Both the position numbers and the translations under genes were made by a program. A stretch of DNA of 64,000 bases from Mycobacterium sp. MFM001 (lineage in GTDB: Bacteria; Actinomycetota; Actinomycetes; Mycobacteriales; Mycobacteriaceae). The stretch lies in contig NZ_BFAB01000005.1 of NCBI RefSeq assembly GCF_003402475.1, positions 1 through 64,000 of the forward strand, in the 5' to 3' direction. This document shows positions 17,353-25,907 of the stretch, in pieces. Under the pieces are notes generated by a model. That model worked only from the letters and a program-made list of their open reading frames with translations. It searched no databases and had not been told where the DNA came from. Numbering within the stretch: position 1 is the stretch's first letter; each line of letters starts with the position of its first letter.

Positions 17353-17730
17353 ATGCACCTTGCATTCATCATCGTATCCGCTTTCTTGGCGCTGGAGATG
17401 GCTGTCACCGGAGTTCCAAAGCTCCTACAGCTCAGTGTTGTTCGAGCAAGCGCGGAGCATCTTGGGGTAAGCGCCGGGCTGGACCGAATCATTGGAGTGG
17501 CCGAGGTCGCGGCGGCAGCGGCTCTATTGGTTGGAATCGCCTTTCCTGCGCTGTCCATCCTGACCGGTGCCGCGGTGTGCCTACTCATGTTCGGCGCCGT
17601 CGGCTACCACATCAAAGCCGAAGACAAAGCCGCCAGGGCGCTCCCGGCAGTGCTGACGGCTGCAGCTGCCATCGCGGTGGTTGCGCTCGCTGCCGCCGCA
17701 CCGGGTGGATCGTGGTCAACGATCCTGTGA
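17353..17730 (+). CDS. DoxX-like small membrane protein
   Basis: This 125-residue protein has four hydrophobic segments and the DoxX-family opening (...LALEMAVTGVPKL...LGVSAGLDRIIGVAEVAAAAALLVG). DoxX-like proteins are poorly understood; some associate with quinone or redox functions. GGAG at 17345-17348 precedes the ATG, 24 bases after the P450. It is the last intact gene of the operon that starts at 14079. Confidence 0.75.
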   Translation: MHLAFIIVSAFLALEMAVTGVPKLLQLSVVRASAEHLGVSAGLDRIIGVAEVAAAAALLVGIAFPALSILTGAAVCLLMFGAVGYHIKAEDKAARALPAVLTAAAAIAVVALAAAAPGGSWSTIL

Positions 17731-17737
17731 TCCCCTC

Positions 17738-17980
17738 TACCGTCGTCGCCACCACGGGCCGGCAATGTCAATCGTGTACTACGTCCCTACCGAAGACGAC
17801 GAGGTCCTCGTGTCAACCATGGCGGGACGGGCGAAGGCGAACGCCGTAGCACGGGATGGGAAGGTCAGTCTTTGCGTGCTCGGCCGAGCGCTGGACGTTC
17901 TCTTTCCTTCAGGTGTACGCCGACGCCGTCATAGACCGTGACCCGAGCCGGTCGTTGACGTGATGATGGCCGTTAGCTGG
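17738..17980 (+). pseudogene. Decayed fragment of a PPOX/F420-type flavin oxidoreductase
   Basis: The three-frame translation matches the middle of the intact protein at 35925-36479: YRR.HHGPAMSIVYY, LVSTMAGR, ARDGKVSLCVL, then after one inserted base ERW.F.FLQVYADAV, then after one lost base VVDVMMAV. The N-terminal 45 residues and the C-terminal third are missing, and a stop codon interrupts the original frame. It lies in the opposite orientation to the intact copy, about 18 kb away, which points to an old duplication or separate acquisition followed by decay. Confidence 0.85.
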
Positions 17981-18014
17981 TGTCGCCCTTGTATAAGTCG
18001 CAGCGGACCGGTGC

Positions 18015-19028
18015 TCACTCCACCGAGTCCTTCTCGGCACTCAGGTCAAGCGCGATGTCGACGAGCATGTCCTCTTGGCCACCGACCAACCCGCGGCGTC
18101 CGGCCTCTTCGAGCAGGGTGCGGGCGTCGACGCCGTAACGTGTTGCGGCGGTTTCGGCATGGCGCAGGAAGCTCGAGTACACCCCTGCGTAGCCGAGTGT
18201 GAGAGTTTCGCGGTCGACGCGCACCGGTCGCTGCTGCAGCGGGCGGACGATATCGTCGGCGGCGTCTTGAAGGGCATGAAGATCGCAGCCGTGCTTCCAG
18301 CCCAGGCGGTTGGCAGCCGCAATGAACACCTCGAGCGGTGCGTTGCCGGCGCCTGCGCCCATGCCCGTCAGTGAAGCGTCGACGCGACATGCGCCGTGCT
18401 CGACGGCGACGATCGAATTGGCGACACCCAGCGACAAGTTGTGGTGGGCATGAATACCGATTTCCGTTGTGGGTAGCAGGCTTTGGCGCAACGCGTCGAC
18501 GCGGTCCGCGACGTCACCCATGGTCATGGCACCGCCGGAGTCGACGACATAGATACAGGTGGCACCGTACGCTTCCATGAGCTTGGCCTGACCGGCCAGT
18601 GCGGTGGGCGTAGTCATATGGCTCATCATGAGGAAGCCGACAGTATCCATCCCAAGTTCGCGCGCTGCAGCAATGTGCTTGGCGGAGATGTCGGCTTCGG
18701 TGCAGTGCGTGCCCACCCGCACGACATCGGCACCCGCGGTGTGTGCGTCCTTCAGCTCGCGCACGGTGCCGATGCCGGGCAGTACCAGAGTGGCAACCTT
18801 GGCATTTTGAACTACGGCGACAACGGCTTCGATCCATTCCAGGTCGGTGCGGGCGCCAAAACCGTAGACGCAGCTCGATCCACCCAGTCCGTCGCCATGC
18901 GCGACCTCGATGGAATCCACCCCGGCGGAGTCAAGTGCCGCAGCAATGGTCGCGGCTTGCTCGATGCTGTATTGGTGGCGCACAGCATGCATGCCGTCGC
19001 GCAGGGTGACATCGCTGACGTAGATCAT
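18015..19028 (-). CDS. 4-hydroxy-2-oxovalerate aldolase
   Basis: This 337-residue DRE-TIM metallolyase of the DmpG/MhpE/HsaF family splits 4-hydroxy-2-oxoacids into pyruvate and an aldehyde. The N-terminal signature [10 protein letters not shown] supplies the metal-binding aspartate, and GIHAHHNL supplies the two histidines. It is full length. Family members normally work in a tight complex with acylating acetaldehyde dehydrogenase, which receives the aldehyde by channelling. Here the overlapping upstream gene (ATGA) encodes only part of that partner. Confidence 0.93.
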   Translation of the reverse strand: MIYVSDVTLRDGMHAVRHQYSIEQAATIAAALDSAGVDSIEVAHGDGLGGSSCVYGFGARTDLEWIEAVVAVVQNAKVATLVLPGIGTVRELKDAHTAGADVVRVGTHCTEADISAKHIAAARELGMDTVGFLMMSHMTTPTALAGQAKLMEAYGATCIYVVDSGGAMTMGDVADRVDALRQSLLPTTEIGIHAHHNLSLGVANSIVAVEHGACRVDASLTGMGAGAGNAPLEVFIAAANRLGWKHGCDLHALQDAADDIVRPLQQRPVRVDRETLTLGYAGVYSSFLRHAETAATRYGVDARTLLEEAGRRGLVGGQEDMLVDIALDLSAEKDSVE

Positions 19029-19507
19029 GATGTGGCTCCGGCACCCGTGACTTCGACCAAAACGCTCACCCGGGAGCCGGTGAACTTGCCAGTCTCGGGG
19101 ATATGCAACGGGTTCTGAGAACTGAACGTTTCGAACTGAATACGCTGCTTCAGCCGGTAACCGGGCACGGACTCTCTGACACGCTCGACCATCGCCAGCA
19201 CGTCGCTCTCGATCCGCTGATGGTCAACGCCCCCGTCGACGAGGCAGTAGACCGTGTTGCGCATCATGATGGGCGGCTCGGCCGAGTTGAGGACCATGAT
19301 CGCCTTGGCGCGCTGCGCTCCGCCGTCGACTTGCAGTGCGGCCGCTGCGGTTTCGATGAATTCATCGATGCCCGCGCGAGTGCCGGGGCTGGCCGACTTC
19401 GAGGAGATCGACGACACAACCTCGGCATACGACACAGTTCCGCTGCGCGCCACCGCGGTGACGATCGGCACGGTGGCTGCCAGAGTGAGGTCGAGCTCGG
19501 TACCCAT
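19025..19507 (-). CDS. Acetaldehyde dehydrogenase dimerisation domain only
   Basis: The 160-residue protein aligns with the middle and C-terminal part of MhpF/Hsa[12 protein letters not shown], the [10 protein letters not shown] motif, [15 protein letters not shown], and VPGYRLKQ. The NAD-binding N-terminal domain (about 125 residues) is absent. The catalytic cysteine segment CGGQA is replaced by LTLAA. The C-terminal tail is also missing. The ORF is intact, with AAGG before its ATG and a normal 9-base gap from the hydratase gene, so it appears expressed. It cannot be a working dehydrogenase. It could stabilise the aldolase as a structural partner. Confidence 0.85.
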   Translation of the reverse strand: MGTELDLTLAATVPIVTAVARSGTVSYAEVVSSISSKSASPGTRAGIDEFIETAAAALQVDGGAQRAKAIMVLNSAEPPIMMRNTVYCLVDGGVDHQRIESDVLAMVERVRESVPGYRLKQRIQFETFSSQNPLHIPETGKFTGSRVSVLVEVTGAGATS

Positions 19508-19516
19508 GGTTGTGCC

Positions 19517-20305
19517 TTACGTGAAGCTCAGCGACACCGCACCGAGACCGCTGATGGTGGTGGCGACGTCGTCGCCGGCGTGTACGAACGGGGCCGAGGT
19601 GATCGATCCGGAGATGACGAAATGACCGGGCATGATCTCGGTTCCGAATGAACCCAGCGCGTTGGCAAGCCAGGCGACCGCGGCAACGGGATCGCCCATC
19701 ACCGCGGCACCCGTCCCCGAGTCCATTTCGGTTCCGTTGGCGCACAACGATGCCCGCGCACAGGACAGGTCGATGGCATCGTCGAACGACACCCACTCAC
19801 CGAGGACAACTGCTCCAGAACTGGCGTTATCCGCGACGGTGTCGGGCAGCGTCAGCCGCCACTTGTCGATTCGGCTGTCGACGACCTCCAACGCGACAGC
19901 CACCGCCTCCGTGGCGTCGCGGACCTCGTCGACCGTGATCCCAGGTCCGCGCAACGGAGCCCGGAACAGGAAGGCGACCTCGGCCTCGACCCGGGGCGCG
20001 CAGAACCGAGCGACGGGCACCGCCGATCCGTTGGCGAGCACCATGTCGTCGAGGATGTAGCCGAAATCGGGTTCGTCGACCCCGAGCAGCATTTGCATCG
20101 ACTCGGAGGTGAGGCCGATCTTGTGACCTACCAGAGCGCGCCCGTCACGGAGGCGGCGATGCAGATTGACCTGCTGGATGGCATAGGCATCAGCGACGGC
20201 TAGCCCGGGATAGCGCTCCGTGAGCGGACCAATCGGCGTTCGGGTGGTTTGAGCCGCATTCAGCAGATCGGCACTCTCTTGGATCACGTTGCGTGTCAGG
20301 GTCAT
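19517..20305 (-). CDS. 2-hydroxypenta-2,4-dienoate (2-keto-4-pentenoate) hydratase
   Basis: The 262-residue protein belongs to the MhpD/HsaE hydratase family in the FAH superfamily. Visible signatures are GHKIGLTS near residue 61, EAEVAFLF, VVDSRI, and the C-terminal G.F.ISGSITSAPF. It adds water to the dienol left after C-C hydrolysis, giving 4-hydroxy-2-oxovalerate for the aldolase. Its start overlaps the TetR stop (ATGA), so repressor, hydratase, dehydrogenase remnant and aldolase form one minus-strand operon. Confidence 0.9.
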   Translation of the reverse strand: MTLTRNVIQESADLLNAAQTTRTPIGPLTERYPGLAVADAYAIQQVNLHRRLRDGRALVGHKIGLTSESMQMLLGVDEPDFGYILDDMVLANGSAVPVARFCAPRVEAEVAFLFRAPLRGPGITVDEVRDATEAVAVALEVVDSRIDKWRLTLPDTVADNASSGAVVLGEWVSFDDAIDLSCARASLCANGTEMDSGTGAAVMGDPVAAVAWLANALGSFGTEIMPGHFVISGSITSAPFVHAGDDVATTISGLGAVSLSFT

Positions 20306-20934
20306 TGGCCGGCGCTCTCGGATAGCATCCGCGCGGCGGTGTCGTAAAGCGCGTGGGCATGCAACTCGAACAGCCCGATCAGGTCCACGGCGTCGCCGCC
20401 GATCTCCTTGGCGATGAACAGCCCGTCGGCGCCGGCGATCGCGTAGGTGACCAGTTGGTGGATCTGGGCGTCGGTAAGTCCTGGGCCCAGTTCAGCCAGC
20501 GTCGCGGCAAGCTGCTCCTGCGTTTGCGTCCGGACTTGGATGAACATCGCTCGCGCCCGCGGCTCGACGGGTCGACGTTCCAGCGCCAGCATCAGCCCGA
20601 GTCGAATGAAGTCGGGTGAGTCCAGCAGGGCCTTCGCGATTTGCATCGCCATGCCCACGACGCGCTCATCTGCTGCGCCTTCGCTGGGGACCTGCCAGGC
20701 CTTCAACCAGCCGGCGAAGCTGCGCTCGATGACCGCCGCGATCAGGTCGTCCTTGTCCTTGAAATGCCAGTAGATGGAACTGGCCGGTAAACCGCATTTG
20801 GCGCTGACCAGCGCGATGCTGGTGCCTTCGTAGCCGCGCTCCGCCGAGATTTCGGTGGCGGCGTCGAGGATGCGTTCCCGTGACAGTTCGCCGTCGGCGC
20901 GCTTGCGCCGTTTCGGCTGATCCTTAGCTGCCAT
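20302..20934 (-). CDS. TetR-family repressor of the meta-cleavage cluster
   Basis: This 210-residue regulator has a basic N-terminus and a typical TetR helix-turn-helix (IALVSAKCGLPASSIYWHFKDKDDL, near residues 40-64). It is divergent from the hydroxylase gene at 21018 and cotranscribed with the hydratase and aldolase. The 83-base gap holds two copies of a 14-base operator, so it probably controls both arms of the pathway and itself. Confidence 0.9.
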   Translation of the reverse strand: MAAKDQPKRRKRADGELSRERILDAATEISAERGYEGTSIALVSAKCGLPASSIYWHFKDKDDLIAAVIERSFAGWLKAWQVPSEGAADERVVGMAMQIAKALLDSPDFIRLGLMLALERRPVEPRARAMFIQVRTQTQEQLAATLAELGPGLTDAQIHQLVTYAIAGADGLFIAKEIGGDAVDLIGLFELHAHALYDTAARMLSESAGQ

Positions 20935-20954
20935 TCCGGTCTCCTCTTGACTCC

Positions 20955-20988
20955 GTAATGATCGCTACATTACCGTAGTGATCACTAC
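20955..20988. promoter_or_regulatory. Tandem TetR operators between divergent meta-cleavage operons
   Basis: GTAGTGATCACTAC (20975-20988) is a perfect 14-base palindrome. GTAATGATCGCTAC (20955-20968) is a second copy with two changes. Their centres are exactly 20 bases apart, about two helical turns, so dimers would sit on the same DNA face. They lie between the TetR start and the hydroxylase start and probably repress both directions. Confidence 0.7.
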
Positions 20989-21017
20989 AGAACAAGCCCT
21001 GACGACAAGAGGCCATC

Positions 21018-22541
21018 GTGAGCACTTCAGATAGCTATGACGTAGCCGTGATCGGTTATGGGCCGACCGGTGCCACAGCCGCGAACCTGTTGGGGCAGGC
21101 CGGCCTGAAAGTGCTTGTGGTCGAGCGTGATTCCGATGTGTATAACCGAGCGCGGGCGATCTCCACCGACGAAGAGGTGATGCGGATATGGCAGTCGGTG
21201 GGCCTGGCTGACCGCTTGCAGCAGGACATGCTGCCCGACCGGCCGCTGAACTTCGTCGACGCGGACGGCGTTCCCTTCATCGACCTGAAAATCACCTCGC
21301 GCGGGAGCGGACATCCACCGCAGCAGTTCCTGTATCAGCCCGCGGTCGACCACGTGCTGCGCGAGGGCGTGCAGCGTTTCGCGGACGTCGACGTGCTGCT
21401 GGAACACGAATGCCTGCGTGTACTGCCTCAGGGCGCCGAAGTCGAGCTCATGCTGGCCGACTTACGTACCGACACCTTCAAGCGGTTTCGCGCGTCTTAT
21501 GTGATCGCCGCCGACGGTGGATCCTCGGCAACCCGCGGTCATCTGGGCGTCGGCTACACCGGCCGCACCTATTCTGAGCGCTGGGTCGTCATCGACACCA
21601 AAGTCCTCAAGGAATGGGATACCCACGACCGCTTGCGGTTCCACTGCAATCCGGCCCGACCGACTGTCGACTGCCCCACCCCCCTCGGCCACCATCGCTG
21701 GGAGTACCCCGCGCGCGAATGCGAAGACGACCAAGAACTGTTGCGCGAAGCCGCAATTTGGAAGGTGTTGGGCGACCAGGGAATTACGCCCGAGAATGTG
21801 AAGATCCTGCGGGCCGTCATCTACAGCCACCACGTCCGCGTCGCAGACCGTTGGCGGGTGGGTCGGGTCTTTCTGGCCGGCGATGCCGCGCACGCCATGC
21901 CGCCGTGGATCGGCCAGGGCATGTCGGCCGGAGTGCGCGACGTCGCCAACTTGTGCTGGAAACTTGCCGCCGTCGTCCGCGGACAAGCACCCGACTCGCT
22001 GCTCGACTCTTACCAGGCCGAACGTCAACCCCACGTCATCGAGGTCACCCGGCGTGCCTGCTTCGCCGGCCGGATCATCACCGAGCGCAACCGAGTCGTC
22101 GCCGCGGTACGCAACCATGTGCTGCGCACGCTCACCCGTCTGCCCGGCCTCGACGCCCGCCTGCAGAGACTGACCTGGATCCCCGATGCCCGCTACCGCG
22201 AGGGCTTCTTCGCCGCCGGCAATCACCGTGCTGTCGGTTGGCAGATCCCGCAGCCGTGGGTGTCGGACGCCACGGGTGCGAGGGTTCGCCTCGACGATGT
22301 CCTCGGCGGGCGGTGGGCCATCCTGCATGTCGGCGCGCCGCCGGCCGGCGCGCAGGCCTGGACCGAACTGGGCGTTCCGTCTCTACAGATCACCGAACCC
22401 ACGCTGATCGATTGGCTGCGGCGGAAAAGGGCGGCGGCCGTCGTACTGCGACCCGACGGATTCATTTATGCCGCAGCCGAATCCGGACACCAGCTGCCCC
22501 TACCGCCAGCCATCCGCGTCAAGACTGAGGCCACCGCATGA
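21018..22541 (+). CDS. FAD-dependent aromatic hydroxylase, MhpA-like
   Basis: This 507-residue class A flavoprotein monooxygenase has the Rossmann motif GYGPTG at residues 13-18 and the second FAD/NADPH region GDAAHAMPPWIGQGMSAGVRD. The C-terminal thioredoxin-like region is shorter than in phenol hydroxylases. The MhpA-type enzyme adds a hydroxyl ortho to a phenol to form a catechol, the entry step before extradiol cleavage. It starts with GTG after AGAGG and overlaps the hydrolase gene (ATGA). The natural substrate is unknown; 3-hydroxyphenylpropionate-like acids are one option. Confidence 0.9.
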   Translation: MSTSDSYDVAVIGYGPTGATAANLLGQAGLKVLVVERDSDVYNRARAISTDEEVMRIWQSVGLADRLQQDMLPDRPLNFVDADGVPFIDLKITSRGSGHPPQQFLYQPAVDHVLREGVQRFADVDVLLEHECLRVLPQGAEVELMLADLRTDTFKRFRASYVIAADGGSSATRGHLGVGYTGRTYSERWVVIDTKVLKEWDTHDRLRFHCNPARPTVDCPTPLGHHRWEYPARECEDDQELLREAAIWKVLGDQGITPENVKILRAVIYSHHVRVADRWRVGRVFLAGDAAHAMPPWIGQGMSAGVRDVANLCWKLAAVVRGQAPDSLLDSYQAERQPHVIEVTRRACFAGRIITERNRVVAAVRNHVLRTLTRLPGLDARLQRLTWIPDARYREGFFAAGNHRAVGWQIPQPWVSDATGARVRLDDVLGGRWAILHVGAPPAGAQAWTELGVPSLQITEPTLIDWLRRKRAAAVVLRPDGFIYAAAESGHQLPLPPAIRVKTEATA

Positions 22542-23407
22542 CCACAACCAATTTGACCGAACACACTGTCACGGTGGCCGGCAAGCCGATCTTCGTAGCC
22601 GAAACCGGCAGTGGCTCTCCAGTGGTGATGCTGCACGGCGGCGGCCCCGGCGCCTCCGGTGTTTCCAACTACTCGCGCAACATCGACGCGCTTGCAGCAC
22701 GCTTTCGGGTGATCGTGCCCGACATGCCCGGCTACGGACGCTCATGCAAGGGCGTCGACCAGCATGACCCGTTCGGCTACCTCGCCGACATGATCCGCGG
22801 CCTGCTCGACGAACTCGGTGTCCACATCGCACATCTGGTCGGCAACTCCTACGGCGGCGCGGCCGCCCTGCGGCTGGCCCTGGACACGCCGGACCGGGTC
22901 GCCAAGTTGGTACTGATGGGCCCCGGCGGCATCGGCACCACCCGCGGTCTTCCCACGGCCGGGCTGAAGAGTTTGCTGTCGTACTACGGCGGCGACGGTC
23001 CCAGCCGGGACAAGCTCGAGAAGTTCATCCGCAATTACCTTGTCTACGACGGTGCTTCGGTCCCCGACGACTTGATCGACCTGCGGTATGCGGCGTCGAT
23101 CGATCCCGAGGTGGTGGCGAATCCACCACTACAACGCCCGTCCCGGGCGACGGCGCTGCGAACGCTGTGGCGCATGGACCTGACCCGAGACTCCCGGCTC
23201 ACGGATCTGCTTACCCCGACACTGATCCTGTGGGGCCGCGACGACCGAGTCAACAGGCCGTCCGGTGGGCCGATGCTGCTCAACCTGATGCCCAACGCGC
23301 AACTGGTGATGACGTCGCACACCGGCCACTGGTTGCAGTGGGAGCGCGACGAGCTCTTCAACCAGCTCGTCACCGAATTCCTGAGCACACCTTCGGTTTT
23401 CGGCTAA
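22538..23407 (+). CDS. Meta-cleavage product C-C hydrolase
   Basis: This 289-residue alpha/beta hydrolase is of the BphD/MhpC/HsaD class. HGGGPGAS forms the oxyanion region, GNSYGG holds the nucleophile S104, WGRDDRVN carries the acid and SHTGHWLQWE the histidine. It hydrolyses the carbon-carbon bond of the ring-opened 2-hydroxy-6-oxo-dienoate, releasing 2-hydroxypentadienoate plus a carboxylic acid. It lies between the hydroxylase and the dioxygenase with 4-base and 1-base overlaps. Confidence 0.92.
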   Translation: MTTTNLTEHTVTVAGKPIFVAETGSGSPVVMLHGGGPGASGVSNYSRNIDALAARFRVIVPDMPGYGRSCKGVDQHDPFGYLADMIRGLLDELGVHIAHLVGNSYGGAAALRLALDTPDRVAKLVLMGPGGIGTTRGLPTAGLKSLLSYYGGDGPSRDKLEKFIRNYLVYDGASVPDDLIDLRYAASIDPEVVANPPLQRPSRATALRTLWRMDLTRDSRLTDLLTPTLILWGRDDRVNRPSGGPMLLNLMPNAQLVMTSHTGHWLQWERDELFNQLVTEFLSTPSVFG

Positions 23408-24426
23408 TGGACATTTTCGGCAACGTGCACCTCGGCTACGTCGTCATCGAAACCGACAAGTTCGGCGACTGGCGCCGTTTCGGCCGCGACGCCATCGGCA
23501 TGCATCTGGATGAGACGCTGTCCGATGTGATCCGGTTTCGGCTCGACGACAGCGAATGCCGCTTCCTGCTGCAGCGCGGCCCGGCCGAAGATGTCACCGC
23601 GCTGGGTTGGCAACTCGACGACCACAACACCTTCGACGAAGTCATCTCGCGGGTCACCCGGCAGGGAGTGCCCTTGACCGAAGGCACTGCAGAGGAAGCC
23701 GCGCTGCGTGGTGTCGAGCGACTTGTGCGGTTCCCCGGACCGAACGGCTTGGCGCAGGAGATCTTCACGCGCGCGTACTCCAGCAGCACACCGTTGGAAA
23801 TTGCGGTGCGCGACGGCTTCGTCACCGCGGAAGCCGGGATTGGACACGTCGCCGTGACGACAAAGAAGCCGCACCAGGTACATGGCTACTACGACACAGT
23901 GTTCGGCGCGCGGTTGTCCGACTACATCGACGAAACCATCAGTGGTGTCAAGCTGAAAATCCGCTTCCTACGAGTCAACCAGCGCCACCACTCGGTGGCG
24001 ATCGCCGCCGTTAACCGGCTACCGATCAACCCGATTCGCACCCGTGTTCAGCACCTCAACATCCAGGTCGCCGATCTCGACGACATGGCGGCCTCCTATC
24101 AACGGGTCAAAGAACTCGGCTTTTCCATGGCACTGGCCATCGGCCAGCACACCAACGACCGTGAGCTGTCCTATTACGCGACGACGCCATCGGGTTTCGA
24201 ATGGGAAGTGGGATGGAACCCGATTGTCGTCGACGAAAAGACCTGGGAACCCACGACATACCAGGGAATCAGCATCTGGGGCCACACGCCGGAGGGACAG
24301 ACCATCGTCGACAAACTTATTCAGTTCAAAACGGCGGCCGCCTCGCTGGTCCGCCGCGAGGACGTCATCCCCGCACTATCCGGCAAGGAGGACGCGTGGC
24401 GCGAATCGACACCCATCATCACCTGA
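23407..24426 (+). CDS. Type I extradiol dioxygenase, BphC/HsaC-like
   Basis: This 339-residue two-domain VOC dioxygenase has iron ligands predicted at H147 (GIGHVAV), H216 (VQHLNIQ) and E267 (FEWEVGW), with the catalytic HH pair at 194-195, matching the BphC layout. It cleaves the catechol made by the hydroxylase to the substrate of the hydrolase at 22538. It starts in TAATG overlap with that gene, and its last 31 bases overlap the next gene. It is distinct from the dioxygenase at 14079, so the island has two ring-cleavage enzymes. Confidence 0.9.
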   Translation: MDIFGNVHLGYVVIETDKFGDWRRFGRDAIGMHLDETLSDVIRFRLDDSECRFLLQRGPAEDVTALGWQLDDHNTFDEVISRVTRQGVPLTEGTAEEAALRGVERLVRFPGPNGLAQEIFTRAYSSSTPLEIAVRDGFVTAEAGIGHVAVTTKKPHQVHGYYDTVFGARLSDYIDETISGVKLKIRFLRVNQRHHSVAIAAVNRLPINPIRTRVQHLNIQVADLDDMAASYQRVKELGFSMALAIGQHTNDRELSYYATTPSGFEWEVGWNPIVVDEKTWEPTTYQGISIWGHTPEGQTIVDKLIQFKTAAASLVRREDVIPALSGKEDAWRESTPIIT

Positions 24427-25427
24427 TCCCGCCCGATTACCGAAAGGCGTTGCAGAAGGCTGGAATCGACGAAGCCGGCGGGAGGGCGCTGCCTGACTGG
24501 AGCCCGGAGGCGTCGTTGCAGACGATGGCCGAGCTCGACATCGGCACCGCGATCCTGTCGGTGTCTACCCCCGGTACCACCTTCTTGTCTAGCGCGGCCG
24601 ACGCCGCCGCGCTGGCGCGTGACCTCAACGACTACAGCGCCGAGTTGGCTGCGACACAGCCTGACCGGTTCGGGTTTTTCGCCACCGTGTCGATGCCCCA
24701 CATCGATGCCAGCGTCGCGGAAACCATTCGGGCACTCGATGGATTGAAGGCAGATGGGGTGGTGCTGCTAGCGAACAACGCCGGGGTGTACCTGGGCCAA
24801 GACGGCCAGGACCCGCTGTTCGAGGCACTCAACGAGCGCTCCGCCGTCGTCTTCATCCATCCCGCTGACTTGCCGGGACCGACCGTGCCGGGCATCCCGC
24901 CGTTCGCGGCCGACTTCCTGCTCGACACCACCCGAGCCGCCTACCTGCTGGTGCGCAACGGCATTCGAACCCGCTACCCCAACATCCGGTTCATCCTGAG
25001 CCACGCCGGCGGGTTCGTGCCGTATGCCAGTCACCGGATGGCGTTCGCGATCACCGCCGACACCGGGCGCAGTTGGGCCGACAGCATCGACGACTTCTCG
25101 AGTTTCTATTTCCACACCGCGCTGTCCTCCAGCGCTGCCGCACTGCCCAGCCTGGTGGCGTTCGCCAAGCCTGGCCACATCACGTTCGGGTCCGACTGGC
25201 CGTTCGCTCCGGTTGCGGCCGGAAAGCTCTTCGCGGCCGGGCTGGAAACCTATGCCGGGCTGGACGCCGATGGCCGCAGGGGCATCGAACGCACCAACGC
25301 GCTGGCACTGTTCCCTCGGCTTGGCGCTGCGCCACAACAGGTCTCACAGTCGCCTCTAGAAAGGGTGCGTCACGAGGTAAGCCGTTCCGTGATGCGAGGC
25401 ATCGCGCGGTTGACGAACGCCCGGTAG
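24396..25427 (+). CDS. Amidohydrolase 2-family protein, probable decarboxylase (ACMSD-like)
   Basis: The 343-residue TIM-barrel metalloenzyme begins almost at once with the metal motif DTHHH. FIHPADL, LSHAGGF and GSDWPF supply the later histidines and the aspartate. This pattern is the ACMSD/LigW branch, whose members often decarboxylate aromatic or ring-opened acids without oxygen. The GTG start is fixed by AAGGAGG at 24385-24391 and lies inside the dioxygenase gene. It may remove a ring carboxylate before hydroxylation or act on a cleavage product. Confidence 0.85.
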   Translation: MARIDTHHHLIPPDYRKALQKAGIDEAGGRALPDWSPEASLQTMAELDIGTAILSVSTPGTTFLSSAADAAALARDLNDYSAELAATQPDRFGFFATVSMPHIDASVAETIRALDGLKADGVVLLANNAGVYLGQDGQDPLFEALNERSAVVFIHPADLPGPTVPGIPPFAADFLLDTTRAAYLLVRNGIRTRYPNIRFILSHAGGFVPYASHRMAFAITADTGRSWADSIDDFSSFYFHTALSSSAAALPSLVAFAKPGHITFGSDWPFAPVAAGKLFAAGLETYAGLDADGRRGIERTNALALFPRLGAAPQQVSQSPLERVRHEVSRSVMRGIARLTNAR

Positions 25428-25490
25428 TTATCCACAACCCCCGACGACAACCCGCGCGGCTCTGTCGGTCGGCCCACTTAACATGCCAAC

Positions 25491-25907
25491 ATGACGAACT
25501 GGATCAACACGGTCAGCCGTGACCACGTCGAACAGGGGGTACGCGGTCGCTTCACCCAGGCCAATCACGGCAAGCCGCACATGCTGCGCAAGATGGCGCG
25601 CGGTGACTGGATCATCTTCTACTCACCGAGAACCGTCTACCCCGACGGCGAGCCGCTTCAGGCCTTCACCGCCATCGGCCAAGTCGCCGATGACGAGCCA
25701 TATCAGGCGAAGATGACGCCTGACTTCGAGCCATGGCGTCGTAACGTCGACTTCCTCGAGTGCACCGAGACGCCGATCCGGCCACTCATCGACCAACTCG
25801 ACTTCATCGAAGACAAGGCTCGGTGGGGCTACAAGTTCCGCTTCGGCGTGTTCAAGATCGACGACCACGACCTGGAGGTGATCCGCACCGCGATGACGAA
25901 CTCATGA
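25491..25907 (+). CDS. EVE-domain protein (UPF0310)
   Basis: The 138-residue single-domain protein has the EVE/PUA-like signature: WINTVSRDHVEQGV at the N-terminus, the GDWIIFYSPR strand, FTAIGQV, and PWRRNVDF. EVE domains are thought to bind modified bases in DNA or RNA. Its link to the catabolic genes is unclear; it lies 63 bases after the amidohydrolase and overlaps the end of the convergent TetR gene by six bases. Confidence 0.85.
   Translation: MTNWINTVSRDHVEQGVRGRFTQANHGKPHMLRKMARGDWIIFYSPRTVYPDGEPLQAFTAIGQVADDEPYQAKMTPDFEPWRRNVDFLECTETPIRPLIDQLDFIEDKARWGYKFRFGVFKIDDHDLEVIRTAMTNS

Noticed and set aside
25428..25436. TTATCCACA, a perfect E. coli-type DnaA box, just after the amidohydrolase stop
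   Set aside because: It is a single isolated copy, with no cluster of boxes, no AT-rich unwinding region and no dnaA/dnaN genes, so it does not indicate an origin.
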